Positions 45,925-61,180 of a DNA stretch of 64,000 bases are shown in pieces. The notes beneath the pieces were generated by a model, which saw only the letters and a list, made by a program, of their open reading frames with translations, was not told the DNA's origin and did no database searches. A program made the translations under genes and the position numbers. The DNA comes from Brachypodium distachyon (taxonomy: Eukaryota; Streptophyta; Magnoliopsida; Poales; Poaceae): contig NC_016135.3 of assembly GCF_000005505.3 (NCBI RefSeq), positions 1,822,001-1,886,000 on the forward strand, read 5' to 3'. Numbering within the stretch: the stretch's first letter is position 1; each line of letters starts with the position of its first letter.

Positions 45925-46510
45925 GTGGATAACTTTGGTGTGGTTGGAGTTAACAGCGCCCAAAAGTGCCGTGCCGATCTCCAAGCCGTCTTTGGTGTGC
46001 TCGATGACAACATCCTCGGAGTTCTGGGGACTGAGGGTAACTATCATAAGAGTGCACCATCCATTGCTATATTGTCCTCCATTTTCTGAAGAATCCCTGC
46101 CGCTGCCTATCTTGATGATTCGGTCGGAAACTTCTCTGATGACCCTTCGTGGCTCCGTGCCACAAGTGAAGAGAGGTTGACCTGTACGTTGTTATGGGGA
46201 AGTTTGCATATTCAGGTAATAACTACAGCTAGATGGCCGTATGGCTGAAAGAAGAGCAGAAAATATGGTGTCGTGCATGATCGATTTGACTTATCCAAGA
46301 TCAGATCGTTGGAGTTATCTTGTTGTACAGCACACAAATGCGGAGTCCTCTAATTTGACTTGTTGCTCAGCTTAAACTGAAACTTAATTGTGCTAAACTA
46401 GAAAGTGCATGTAGTGCTTGCGTTAAGACAAATGGCTCAGTAAGTTTTTTTGACACGTAAATGGCTGAGCAAGTTTGTTAGGAGAAAAGAATGACAAGAC
46501 AGATCAGAAA
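45925..46510 (-). pseudogene. Hexokinase pseudogene, exons 7-9
   Basis: On the minus strand exon 9 ends with SEDVVIEHTKDG and IGTALLGAVNS, matching the C-terminus of the intact gene (57375-57707). About 75 bases corresponding to the VVAMDGGLYENYPQYRVY region are missing. Remnants of exon 8 (about 46265-46355, GTCGTGCATGATCGATTTGA) and exon 7 (about 46425-46510) follow in order. Exon 7 is interrupted by an insertion with a duplicated AAATGGCT word. Upstream exons are absent here; one exon 3 piece is at 39957-40102. Confidence 0.82.
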
Positions 46511-47169
46511 TATGACACGTAGGTAAAATTGCTGAGGTGGCCAACAGCCATATCAATGCATCACAAGTTTTGACGTTAGACGATCCAAATTGGTTACAAT
46601 CAACTAGAAAAAATAACTTAAAATGCCATGTCTATTTTATGACCATTTAGTATAATTAAATTTTCACTTTTTTTACCAAGATTGTCATAAACATTTAGGG
46701 TTTGGACCCTCTTGAACACTCTATAACTATTTCAGCAACCATAACTAAAAAAACATGAACACATTTTCTTATAGTAGTTGTGGACTCGATTCTTTTCCAA
46801 GATCCAGATCCTTTTGGTGTGTTTGTTGATGGTTGATCTGAGGTTTGGTATTCGATATACGCTCCACGTTTTGCATTGCTTTGTTGTTGCCGATGGCTTT
46901 GTTGGAAGGATATTAATGTGTTTGTTGTCCTTGATTATGCTTTTGGACTTTGGAGCATTTCAGCAGGGGTGTTAAGCGCACGGGTATCTTGTTGTGTTTC
47001 TTCTATATCTTGGGAACAAGACCAGTTGATGGAGTATCCGAGGAATGTACGTCTTGTTCATTTGGGTTGATTCTCCGATGGTAGGCGAGAGAGCCATTGT
47101 TTCCTGATCCTCAAATCTGATGGATGAGAAGGATTCAAATTGAGATAGGTGTTGCACCTTAGAGATCTA
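46511..47169. other. Intergenic stretch, nothing recognised
   Basis: Mostly AT-rich. Open frames at 46778-47070 have no recognisable domain. Confidence 0.4.
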
Positions 47170-47244
47170 CTCCTTCCGTTCATAAATATTTGTCGTGGCT
47201 TTATTTGCACTAAAACCACGACAAGTATTTAGGAACAGAGGGAG
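47170..47244. mobile_element. Short Stowaway-type MITE, 75 bp
   Basis: Left end CTCCTTCCGTTCATAAATA and right end TATTTAGGAACAGAGGGAG are complementary with few mismatches, and TA flanks both ends. The inner CGTGGCTTT and AAACCACG also pair. Confidence 0.85.
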
Positions 47245-49830
47245 TACATCTCTATTGCTCTCCACCTCGTGTGCATTGCTCGCTCAATTGTTACAGTCAT
47301 TGGCTCTATCGTTTGCTCTCACTTTTGAGATCTTTGAAGATTTCAATTGTGGTTCTGCGCCAAAGTTCTTGACAGGCCGGCCATCAGACTTAAGCAAAAG
47401 AAAACGAGAAGAAAAAATAACTGAGGCCCAAAAAGCAATATTGACCTTTTATATTAAAAAGTGAGAGGAGGGTGCAAGCCTCATGATAAAATCCAAAGTC
47501 ATGGTTAAATAGTGTGTCACAACAGTTTGTGGTTATTACCTCCCAACTTCCAAAGCAAAATGTTAACATTGCAAAATTGATGCTGTGCGGATGACTTGAG
47601 CCGAGCAAATACATCGTCAGTCTCGAACTAGCAATGTTGATGCAGTTTAGTCCTTTACCTCGCGAATCGTCGCTAGAGTAAATCAATAAATCATGTTGCT
47701 TAAGTGGTACATAAGACAAACACACGCCCGAAGAGGTATTTTCTAGTCCGAACCATCGATTAAATCTAACAACCCAGATCTGCCCAAGCCCTTTGAGAGC
47801 TCACCGAAGACGGGGCTTGAAGAAAAGGGCATGACTTAAGAGAAAGAAAAAATTATAACCGTGAACATAAATAAATGAAGAAACGAAGTAATAATAGAAA
47901 AAAAATGAGAAAGGACAGAAAAGAACAAAAATAAAAAATAAACTTGGATGGGTCGAACCTGTGAGCGTCGAGCACGAGTGCAGAGAAGAACAACTTACCC
48001 GATAAATAAACGAAGAAACGAAATAGTAATAAAAAACGAGAAAGGACAAAAAAGACAAAAAGGAATCAACTTGGATGGGTCGAACCTGCTGGGCACCGAG
48101 CAGGAGCAGTGGTGGATCTAGGATACTAACACTGGGGGTGCTAGCTTTGATAGAATAGATCACACAACATCACAAATACTGCATAGAGGTACAATTTTAT
48201 TGTTAAAACTGCATCACAATTGTTTCCAATACCACAAATTCTTAAGATACAAAGTATTTTTGAGACTATAGTTAGCTAATTTGCTAGATCAATACGCAAA
48301 TATTACATGGTATGGGATATTTTGCAAAATTTGCACCCCCATGGCACTCCCCCTAGATCCTGCAAAGAAGAACAACCAGGGGCGAAGCCAGGATTTGAAG
48401 ATGAGAGAGGGAAAAAACATAACGGTCGTACAAGAAGTAACATCGCATCATATAAAGTCTCGTTGTAGTCTGACATCAAGCATCACGGGCCGTCGTCCGT
48501 TCGCTTGGGATGGAGTGAGGGGAAGGGAACGAGCGCTCATTGGAGGAAAACGTTTCGGTAAAGGCATTTCTGATGTAAATAGAGGATAACTGATAGGTAA
48601 AGGGGAGGTGGGATTTGTACAACATTCAGTTAAAAGGAGAAGCACCGAAATAGATGCTTGTGGTGCGTAGTGTAAATTGGCTGGGTGCTTCTTCTAATAA
48701 GCTAGCTGCAAAAAATGAGATGTTTGCTTTGGCTTGTTGCTTGTAGTCCCTGGAAGCTAAATAAGCAGAAGCTCCAACCTAAACAAAGGGAAAGCAACGC
48801 ACTTAGCATATGACAGGTTACTACTAATCCCGGCTAACTAGTCTAGCTACAATTAATTAACTATTGAACCTACCCGATTTATTCACTCGAACTTCTAGTC
48901 ACCATGTTTTTAACATATGTATTTTAAAAGATGGAATAAGCTAAAACAAAAAATTTAAAAGTTGGATTAACATCAGAGGTTTTGAAAACTTGCATGGGTT
49001 GCTCACGCCAAGCAATTAGTAAAATTTAATATGAAGGCACTATGGTCAAAGACACACTCCTTGCAAGGCAAGTTACTGAATCGGTGATGTGCTCCTTCGA
49101 CTCATTCTAGTGATTGTTGCTGTCTCTAGGTGATCTAAAGACCTATTTGTATTTTTATTACTTTTAGGACTTTTGTACTGTTGTTGATGATGTTGATGAT
49201 TATTAATAGATCGGTGGTCCTCTTCACACACAATAAAAAATGATGTGTCGCCAAACCGACGAGTGAGGATACTAAAATAACGAAATTGCAAAACATGATA
49301 TCTACAGGATCCATGGAGTTGACCATGTTGACTACTGCAATGAAATTGGAAGACCATTATTTCATATGCCGCCACGTCCACTACCAAGATGCTTTTAAGA
49401 AAAACAAAACATCACAAAAAAAACACAAAGTTCATACTAAAATTATAATCGTTTATCTTTGATTCCACTCATCTCTTGGTGCCAAATCCATTCTTAGGTA
49501 GTGTTTGGTTGGTTGAAGATGGTGAAATTTAATGCAATGCAATGGTTCAAATCTTCCAGAAAAAATTAATGGAATGGTTCCAGATTTGAGCATCATTCTC
49601 ATGTTTGATTAATAGAATGTATGAAACTTGAATGGATCCATTTGGTTCCATAAAATAGAATATTTTTCTAATATGCCTAACTATGTCATTTAAAATTATG
49701 TAAAATTAGTTAGTTCCAAGTGAAATTAGTAGCTTCAAGTGTTTAGCTCTTAGAATATAAGAAAAAGTACAACCACTTTATTCCATTTCATTTCTATACC
49801 GAGTAAAATTAAAACCATCACATTCCATTT
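47245..49830. other. Intergenic region with a two-copy direct repeat
   Basis: A unit of about 127 bases (CGAAGAAACGAA(G/A)TA, AACTTGGATGGGTCGAACCT, GAGCA(C/G)GAG words) occurs at about 47870-47985 and 47995-48115. 48105-48600 contains words seen at ends of unclassified grass repeats (GTGGTGGATCTAGGAT, GGGGCGAAGCCAGGATTTG). No gene is supported. Confidence 0.45.
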
Positions 49831-49839
49831 CAGGTTGGT

Positions 49840-52800
49840 TTGCGACTAGCCCAATTTTTTTTTAGAATAGCGGCTAACCAAGCTTCTTTTTTTAGAACAA
49901 GCGGCCCCCACCTTTGTTTCCTTCTTCGGAAGCAAATTAGATGTTTCCGTTTACTGGCCCGGACCATTTCGGAAGAAGCAACGGATCCGGTACAGCTGAA
50001 GCGGGCCTGCACGCGTTCGCCTCCTTTCCGTTCCTCTCTCCCTCCGGATCGGAGCCACGCTCCAATCTCCTCCCGCCGCACCGCCGTCATCCGAGCTCCG
50101 GACGGCCTCAAGGCGGACCTTTCTCCCACGCCCACCAACACATCTGCCTGCGAGGAGGCAACAAGAAGAGGCTAGGAGATCCAGAGGCCATGGAGAGCGA
50201 GCACCCGACGGCGGCGGCGGGTGGAGAGGGGATCCGATCGCCTCGAGTTCACCACCGGCCATGCCCGCGGCCTCCCCTCCGACGATCCCCGGTAACTAGT
50301 TAATTTAACCACAGCCCGTTCAAAACGTATCATTTTCGGCTACCTGCTGCCTTCACGTCAGATTGGATTAGATCGTAGCCGTGTTGTTTGGGAACTCATT
50401 TCTCTGTCAGGGGACTTGGCGTCAAAAGCCGATTGCTACTAGCATGCCGATCTTGTTTTCGAGGATTTACTGCTGTTCATGTCTCGTCGTTTAGTGTTAG
50501 TTTTTGAGTATCTGGTTGAAACCACGAGAATTACCAGTTTCGTTCTGCCTAACATGAGGTTTCCGGGTCACGGTTCATGAAAATTTCTAATCTAGGTTTT
50601 GTTGGATGCATACTTCGTTTAATCGGGCACAAGTGCGCTGGCATATGACTGATACCATTCATGAGAATCTTCTACCCAGATTATCAAGTACTGATGGGTG
50701 TTTTGCTGAATTGGTTTGAAAAAATCCACCATATCGCTCATTGTATCGGCTCATTGAGGTGTAACTAATAAATAGGTCCCTTCTAGCATCTCTTTGTTGG
50801 TCTTGTTAGAAAATTTCCCCTTAAGAGACATGGAGACCTATGGATATTCAGCTTTGTCTGATCTCTGTGTTGCAACTTAACCATATAATCAGTTATCGCG
50901 CAGCCTGTCACCATGTGTTGATATTTTTATGTGCTACTCCTTTGGTTTTCCCATTTCATATTGATATCACCTTTCAAGCACGCTGCCGCCTTCTACCCAT
51001 TAGATTGCTTTTTTGTTTCAGAGTTCTCCTTGTCCTTTGTCCGTGTCTTTTAATCCCCACTATGGGCATACGACTATTCGCTTATAGACCATTGCAGTAC
51101 ATAAATTCTCCTTACATATCGTATTCTTAGCTTAATCGATGATGTTTTCCTGGTTCCTTCAGATCTACTAAAATGCTATTGCATATATTATGGCTTCTTA
51201 AGCATTATGCTGTTTTGCAGCTTCACCGCTTAGTTCTACTGCTTCATCACAGCTATCCAAAGGTGGCATTGGTACTGAGAAGTTGAGCCATTTGGAGAAG
51301 TCAGAACCCAGTACCTGCTCCCTGAAATTCAGCCAACTAACGGGTCCTGTCGAAAATACTCAACCATAAAGCCCATACTAGCAAAGATGACCTTCTCCAG
51401 ATATTGAAGACAAACAGTGCAGTTCCTGGAATCCAGCAAGTCTGAACCGCCATTGCGAAGGTCTGATGATGAAACTCTCAGCAATAAGACTAGTAATAAT
51501 GGATCAGCAAGTGTTCAGTATCGGAGGGAGATGGTAACGATCAAACCTGTCTAACCAATCAGGGGCCTCAGCTTCTTTGGAAACTCTGAAGGAACTCCTG
51601 TATTTTACTCCGCACAAAATGATCCAGGCTGCATCAGCGACAGAATATAACCGCCTTATAGCATCTGTTGCCATCACGTTTCTGGTGGTTCTTTCAAAAT
51701 GGGGACTAATATCTGTGGCATTATCACCAGAAAATTAGTTAGTACAATAGCACTCCTGTTTCTTACTATTATAACCAACATAACCATTGTCATGTCCTTG
51801 TTGATGGAGAACAAGGATCCCAATGCGAGGGCCGAGGGTCAGGATGGCTGGAAGCAACATTGGTTCTGCGGATTGCTTAGGATTAATGTTGGAGCTAGGT
51901 ATAGAAATATGTGGGGGCTCTGCTGATTGACCGCGGTGTTTGCGCTGTCATCTTGATCTGTTTTCTTGGAATTTAAATTGTAGCTTTCTCATACTTTTTT
52001 TTTGAGAGAGAAAACTGTAGGACAGGCTCCGGTAGTGATTTTAGTAAACGAAAAAAATATATATAATATAAAAATAAGGGGAAAAGAACCCCAGGGACAC
52101 AAGAGGACACAGAACACAACGAACAGAGGAGGACCAACCAAACAGGAAGAGTTAAGTTACAGCATCAATCGACTCCAGCCAGTCAGCAATGGCAGGCCTA
52201 ATAGCCACCTTAAACCTAGGAAGGTGATACAGCAATTCATGCCTGAAGCCGGCAAGCTAGCGATTAACAGGAGGTTCCCAATCGAAGACTAACTCATTGT
52301 GCTGCTTCCAAATATGGCGTGCAGCACAACTAAAAATTGCCATGAAACCAGGCCCTCGGAAATAATTCCTGACAGAAATGATCCTGTCCTTGCGATCATC
52401 TGAAGGCACCCAGTGAATGCCAATCTTGTCCCAGCAGCGAACTCTGAAGGAGCAACTGAAGAAAAGATGGCAGCAGTATTCGAGCAATCCAGCGGCGCAG
52501 AGACGGCAAGGCAAGACGTTTAATCTTTACAGTGCCTCCTATCCATCATATCAAAAGTGTTGACCCGATCATTAAGCAAAAGCCAGAAGAAAACCTTGAG
52601 TTTTGGAACACATTTACTCTTCCAAATCCAGCCAAGAACTCTGTCCGGAGGAAGATCCTTGAAAGAAAAGCCATAGAACCTCTTGGATGAAAAAGAATTC
52701 TCATCATTACTGCAGGACAAAGAATCGCTCTCTGAGTCAACCAGATCTAAAGAGTAGATATTATCACATATTTCTTGAAACTCTGAAAAGCTTCAGCCGA

Positions 52801-54010
52801 GAAAGGGAGATTGGAAAGAGCCAACAGGTTCTCCGGATCCTTCACATCTTTGACAGAGAGGCTCTCCGACTTGGCAAAAGAGTAACATCTAGGAAAGCGA
52901 GGGGCCAAGACACCATGCGCACAGTCATCTCCCCAGAACAAAGCAGGCCTGCCATCCCTAACTTGTAGCTTTGACGTTGATCTTGTTCCGTGGATTCTGA
53001 GGGAACTTAAATATATCGCAGAGACGTTTGTAAAAGTTACTTTCTTGTCTTAAGGTACTGAGTGTCTTTTTATCTGATATTGTACACATCCTCTCTAGCT
53101 GCATTGACTTTGTTTTGTGCGCAACTGCGCATATAAACTTATGCAGGAAAATGGGGTAACATTATCCACCGCAAGCGTTGTACAGTTAGTATGTTGAAGT
53201 TAAAACAGGTTAACTGGACCTATGTATCATAATGCCACCATAGTGGCAACTGATTTATTTGGAGCTTTTTCCTTCTGCTGTGGCTCTTTAGGGAATTTTA
53301 TTTGGCCATATTTGGTTCCTGTACTTAATTTCCTTTGTTCATTCGGCCAGCTGGAGTTTCCCTCATCCAGAGTGTTCATTACTTTCTCATCTAAGCTGTG
53401 GCTGCTGTATGTGTTAACCTGTGCTGAGACTATCTGTACTGTGCCTCTACATTTGGCTCCGTGTGATCAACAGAAACACATGTTGCAGTTTATAATGTGT
53501 ACCATCTATTTTTGGCAGGTAAAAAAATCTTGGATGAACTCAGGGCAGTGCATATATCTGTGATGAAACCACATGATGGTAAAGCTGTTTACTCGGTTTC
53601 TTTCCTTATGGGTTATGGCACGTGAGCAACCAAATCATGCAAATCTTGTTACAGTGGTATGTATTCTTCTACATTTTTTTCATTTTATTTTCTGTCATAT
53701 TTAATCACCTTCAGCAGACATGTTATTCTGCAAACTAATGAATAACCTTAACATAGTTGCCAGCTCATATAGAATCAAAGTCTCTCCATGCTTCTCTTTT
53801 GTTGTTTTTGGTTAGCGATGATTGTGGACTTAATCTTTATTTATTTAACAATTATTTGATTAATGATGTTGTGTTATGACACTCATCTAACGTGTTACCT
53901 TCCTTATTTTCTCCTTTCACGTAGGTCTGTGTATGCGTGTTACCGGTAGAACCATACATCTTTTAGGACCACTGACTCCTATTATTCTTGCTGTTTGCAA
54001 ACATCAAGGG
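49840..54010 (+). other. Duplicated unknown locus, copy B (exon-intron gene of unknown family)
   Basis: Collinear with 35160-38300. The GC-rich leader holds two candidate starts: ATGGAGAGCGAGCACCC (50190) and GCCATGCCCGCGGCC (50261). The latter gives MPAASPPTIP ending at CCCCG|GTAACT, and phase agrees with joining to the exon after TTTTGCAG at about 51218 (SPLSSSTASSQLSKGGIGTEK). A hydrophobic segment near 51700-51800 (IITRKLVSTIALLFLTII) could be a membrane helix. Stops follow within each exon, so the coding model is incomplete and the locus may be non-coding or decayed. A LINE fragment (51988-52962) interrupts it. Family not recognised. Confidence 0.4.
51988..52962 (-). mobile_element. 5'-truncated LINE insertion with 10-bp target duplication
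   Basis: TTGTAGCTTT flanks both sides (51978-51987 and 52963-52972), and the same word occurs once, uninterrupted, at the matching place in block A (about 37203). A T run at 51995-52003 is the antisense poly(A) tail. Minus-strand frames encode the zf-RVT domain: LGWIWKSKCVPKLKVFFWLL with RRHCKD, then CRLCAAGLLEYCCHLFFSCS and ARHIWKQHNELVFDW. Frames are broken between 52514 and 52520. Confidence 0.9.
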
Positions 54011-54160
54011 TGTTGATTGTAACCTATGGATGAAAGAACTGTCACATAAACTGGAAGTCAATTAACTCGGATAGATTTCTATTGAGTTAAGATTGACCAC
54101 TTGTAACATTGCTATTACTCCGAGTTACTTGTTTCCTATATATATGATGTGGTAGCACGC

Positions 54161-54168
54161 TATATAAA
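54161..54168 (+). promoter_or_regulatory. TATA box of beta-COP-like copy 3
   Basis: TATATAAA within GGTAGCACGCTATATAAA is identical to the block before the open copy at 41557-41564. The sequence between it and the start is also similar, so the promoter was duplicated with the gene. Confidence 0.55.
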
Positions 54169-54339
54169 ACAATCCATCTGTCATTTGTAATCACTCATAA
54201 AACAAGCCTCCTAGCATCTACCACAATACATCCCCGAGCCTAAATTGTATCATAGCTACAACCAATAAAGTTTAGTATCTACTATCTTATACAAATATCA
54301 AGGTTAGCATAAGGCCTTGTAGAGATCTTTGACGTGCAC

Positions 54340-55236
54340 ATGGAGCTTAAGTCACCATGTAGTGAGTTCTCGGTGATCACATCCACCTTTGAGCTTTGTG
54401 ACAGAGTTACTAGGATCTATGCTATGAACCACATTATAGGGCTCCTCACCAAGGGTGAGTCCTCTCAAGTGCCACGCAGTTCCGTCGACTTATTGCCAGC
54501 CACCCCTTCATTTATGCCAGTCTCACAACAACATTATAATCAACCGTGCAGCCCGCAACACCTTGAAGGCAATAAGAGTATCCATCATTGATGTTAGCAT
54601 GATGGATCCCCTTGCTTATTGCAATGCCTTGAAGCTGTACAGCACAGTTGGGTGGACCTAGACTTTGGGGTACATTTACGTTACACAGTACATCTTAGAT
54701 CGTTGACAGTCCAGGCACAGCAAAGTGCACTAAATAATTTATGAGCATGCCTCCCTCGCTTGCTCGAGCATGTCAATGATGTCAGATGTGTCGTGGGCTT
54801 CATCTAATTGCTAACGTAGCCGCACACTGACGTAGTGTGTGGATGTGTTGATGCCCTATTGTTATTGTCCTCGTTTGTGCTTGGCTTTGCATGCGCCATG
54901 GCAAAAACCTACTGCACCTGCTTCGCACACACACCACTTCCGCAAATCGACAACATAATAACTGTTCTTGATTGTGTATGACAGCTCAGCTTGGCCATCA
55001 TGGCTGACTCAGACGTGGATGTGACCGTTTGTGTGCTTTGTTCAATAGCAGTCCATGATCATGTTTTGTAACAGAAAATTCTGGACCTTGCACTGGATAT
55101 CCTCACTCCATGGAATGTCGAACACACGATTCAGCACCTGCGTAACGAGATGGATGCGTGAGTCTCTACTGTTGAATACCGCGCTACGCTAGAGAAGGCG
55201 ATCAATGCATGCTACAACAAATACCTTATGGGCTGA
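54340..55236 (+). pseudogene. Beta-COP-like sequence, copy 3 (decayed)
   Basis: The start codon is kept (GCACATGGAG at 54336-54345; MELKSPCSEFSVITSTFE follows). A frameshift near 54475 moves it to another frame (VARNTLKAIR-like, here INRAARNTLKAIRVSI). Stops occur at about 54660. Matching continues in pieces to ILDLALDILTPWNVEHTIQH-like sequence and a final YLMG plus TGA at 55234-55236, the same end as the open copy. AATAAA is near 55322. Confidence 0.7.
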
Positions 55237-57310
55237 TGTCAGCATGCCTTGGAGGAAATCGTAAGGATAATGATGCCATTTTATGCCTATGGCATACAAA
55301 TTAATGCCGTTTTATCCTTTGAATAAACATTCATTGTATTTTGTAACTTGTTTGTCAAATGCATTTTAGTTGCTAGTTGTTGTTTTGAATAGTTTCTTGG
55401 TCAAAATCTCTTAAACAAAAGCCAAGCTGATTCCCATGTTTGAGCATTTGAGTACAGAGCTGCAATTGCATCTCAAGATCAGCATATGGCTATAGTGTGT
55501 GAGGATGCGTATTGATTGTGGTTGCCTCATCTTCTACCTAAATGTTCCACTAGATGTGCGGTAGGTATCTCATTTAGGATTGCTAAGCTTTGTGCAGGGA
55601 AATGTTTCCTCAATTGCTCAAAATAGTCTTTCTGACTGCTTATTGAGGGAACGGTTTCCTCGATATGTTTGGTTAAGTTCAGTGGAAATAAATTCCATTT
55701 GATGAATACGATAGTCCACATTTATCACCAGAATCCTAAATGGTTAAGGATATAAACCATAAGTTGATTACTAGGAGTGTTATCAATGGGACATCAGCAC
55801 AACTTCCATTTCCGGCTCTTTTAGTCTGATCGCATGCAGAGGTACAGGCCCTCTTCTTTCCATTTGGCATTGTCTATTCGTTTCATTTAAGATTGTTTAT
55901 TCTAAGTTGTAGTCCACCCTAGATTTTTTTATTGATTCACCAGTGCCGTTAATTTCAAGCTCTTCATGCTGTTATATTTAGAGATCTCTTACATTTAGCC
56001 TTCAATTCATTACATTCCTTGTTTTAGTTCAAAGGAAGAAACAGTATACTTTGTTTTTCTTCTTTGACCAAACCACACCATGTATTTGTTCCTGAGAGGC
56101 ATCCACCTTGTTCTTTGTTGTTAATTACAGGATCTGTCATCGCAGGTAAAAATGGCTTCTTTCTCATGCTCAGCTCCAGTGTGTATCCTTTCTGCCAATT
56201 CCTATTCATCCCTTCCTTTGATTTTTCCATTTGTTTTCTTGATCAATGCTCAGGGTCAAGATTGCCCTCTAGTCACATGCAGGTTAGCGGGTGCAAAGTT
56301 TTTTCGTTATTACTCTATCTTTAACACTGATTGAGTTTCAGTATATAACTCCGAGCTTTCGCGAAGCCAAAATTGTAAGGTATTCGTTAGGTTCTGAAAC
56401 CTATATCAAATAACGTGGAAAGTCTGATATCTTCTATTTTAGGTTTACTTATCGTCGATTTAGTATGCATGTTTTTCTAATTGTCGTCGCACGATTTCTT
56501 CTGAATAAAAATTTCTCTATACATTTGGCAAGTTTTATCAATGCTTCAGCTTCAATTGCACACAACTTTCTTTCCATGAGCACCCTGTAGTTATGTTGGA
56601 ATTATATAGTACTCCCTCCGTTTCATAATTCTTGTCGAAATATTACATGTATCTAGACACTTTTTAGAAATATATCTATTTTTGGGATTTGAGACAAGAA
56701 TTATGGAAGGGAGGGAGTATATTGGTATTCTTTTCACCCTGTAATTATGTTTGAATTATAGCCTATCATTTCCAAATTTGTGTCATATTATCGTTCTATA
56801 TGCATGCTGCTTATGCCCCTGTGCACCAAAATGTATGTGTGATACTAGTTCCCGTGGCAACACATGGGGTGTCATCTAGTTTTTTTTAGGGAGGTGTATC
56901 ATCTAGTTTTACAATGCAAAGCTCAACTAAAACCAGCGCTCCATCGACTAAGGCTGCATTTTGCACTGCAGGCATTTTTCAGAAGCACTAGTTTATTTCT
57001 CTGCCAACAGACTGAGCATAAGACACGTTCTCAATTTCTGGGTGCATATAGACAATCTGAGATTGCGGAAAGTGCTGTTGGAAGTCGTTGAGGACATATG
57101 TCGTTTGTCGTAATATATCTCGTTACTGTTGTTGTGTGTCTAATGATATGGCAATTCGCTAAATCTCTTGTAATCTCCAGTGATCAAGTGCTCAGTTCTG
57201 TTGATGCAATCTTTTTCTGAGCATAAATACATTTCCGGTATCCAGTGATCTAGTGCTCAGTTCTGTTGATGCAATCTTTTTCTGAGCATAAATACATTTC
57301 CAGAAGCCGT
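55237..57310. repeat. Hexokinase downstream flank, parent or third copy
   Basis: From about 55560 it shares ordered landmarks with 42870-44310 and 44390-45880 and runs directly into the 3' end of the intact hexokinase. At 57177-57303 a unit of about 64 bases (TGATC(A/T)AGTGCTCAGTTCTG, GATGCAATCTTTTTCTGAGC) is tandemly duplicated. No coding sequence is evident. Confidence 0.75.
56612..56717. mobile_element. Stowaway MITE, 106 bp
   Basis: Left CTCCCTCCGTTTCATAATTC and right GAATTATGGAAGGGAGGGAG are complementary ends, with TA on both sides. It is absent from the two related flank copies at 42.9-45.9 kb. Confidence 0.92.
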
Positions 57311-57374
57311 CAATGGATTCTAGCGGCAAACTTTGCTACATGTTCCTACCGAGTCTTGGCTGTCAAGGCAAGAG

Positions 57375-60099
<2,725 letters not shown>

Positions 60100-60394
60100 G
60101 TCGAGGCTGGCTGCGAGCTGAGGAGTGGAGCGATCGATGGATGGAAAGGGTGATGGGATCGAGGAAGGTGGCAGGAAATGCTCTCGGTTCTTTTTTGAAG
60201 GTGAAAATTTTTGTTCCTCGGCGCACCCCAAAAGATTCTTTGTTTATTTTGTCATCGAACAAGAGAATATCGATTTTTGACATCTTCGATATAGAGCACA
60301 CCTGGCGTATTTTGGTTTTTCGTTTTGGCATCACTCATTCATTTTAGACAAATATCAAATTATCCTCTTCCTCCATGTTCTTATTTCAATAACC

Positions 60395-61180
60395 ACAAGA
60401 AACCTCATGCCACAGTCAGGCAATGGGAAGCAAGCCTATATGGGTGGTATCAATTGCGTCACAGGCAAGCGACGCGACAACAAAAGCAAGAGCTGCCACG
60501 GTCTGGAAGATACAGCGGTTGCGCTCCTTCCAAATGTTCCACATGATGTAAATGACCACCCCATTGAAATATTGTCTTCTTTCTTTGTCAATCGTCTCGG
60601 AGGCTTGAATCCACCAGGCACAGGTGTCCTTGTAGTCAGAAGGCTTGACTTGCTGAAGGATGTTGAAGTTGTAGTGGTCAAGGACTTTTTCCCACACCTG
60701 ACGGACAAAGGGGCATCGAAGGAAAAGGTGTGTCCCGATCTCATGAGGATCAGCGCAAAGGAAACATCTAGGAGTGTGCGGCCAGCCCCTGACAACAAGA
60801 TTGTCGACGGTGAGAATCTTGTTCTGCACAAGCTAGGCGAAGAATTTGCACTTGTTTTCGGCCTTGGCTTTCCAGAGGATGGAGCCGAGGAATTGAGCCT
60901 TGTACGCCGAGCTGGAGGTATAGGAACCATGCGAGGTCCAACACCAAGTGATGGAATCGGGGGAGTCGGGGTTCAGGACCACACCTTGAAGCGCATTGGA
61001 GATCTTGCCTCTTAAAGCGCGGACCAAAGCCCCCTCGGTAATATCATCGTGCATAGAACGATTCTCCCTCCTAGTGACGGCAAAAATGGTAGGTGCGATG
61101 ACATTGGGAGCCAAACCATCCAGCAGCGATTTTTTCTTTCTCTCCGACAAATATACAACAGATCGATTCAAAAGTTGGCG
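60395..61180 (-). mobile_element. LINE fragment (zf-RVT region)
   Basis: Two minus-strand frames, 61171-60833 and 60829-60416, abut and together make the zf-RVT domain: SPDSITWCWTSHGSYTSSSA, WKAKAENKCKFFA, then ILTVDNLVVRGWPHTPRC with CFLCADPHEIGTHLFLRCPF and WNIWKERNRCIFQ. The frame change at about 60830 and the lack of RT and poly(A) mark it as a dead fragment. It sits 300 bases upstream of the hexokinase start. Confidence 0.85.

Noticed and set aside
45700..46047. 115-codon minus-strand frame as an intact small gene
   Set aside because: Its first third is hexokinase C-terminal sequence with an internal deletion upstream, and the rest runs into the non-coding flank; it is part of the hexokinase pseudogene.
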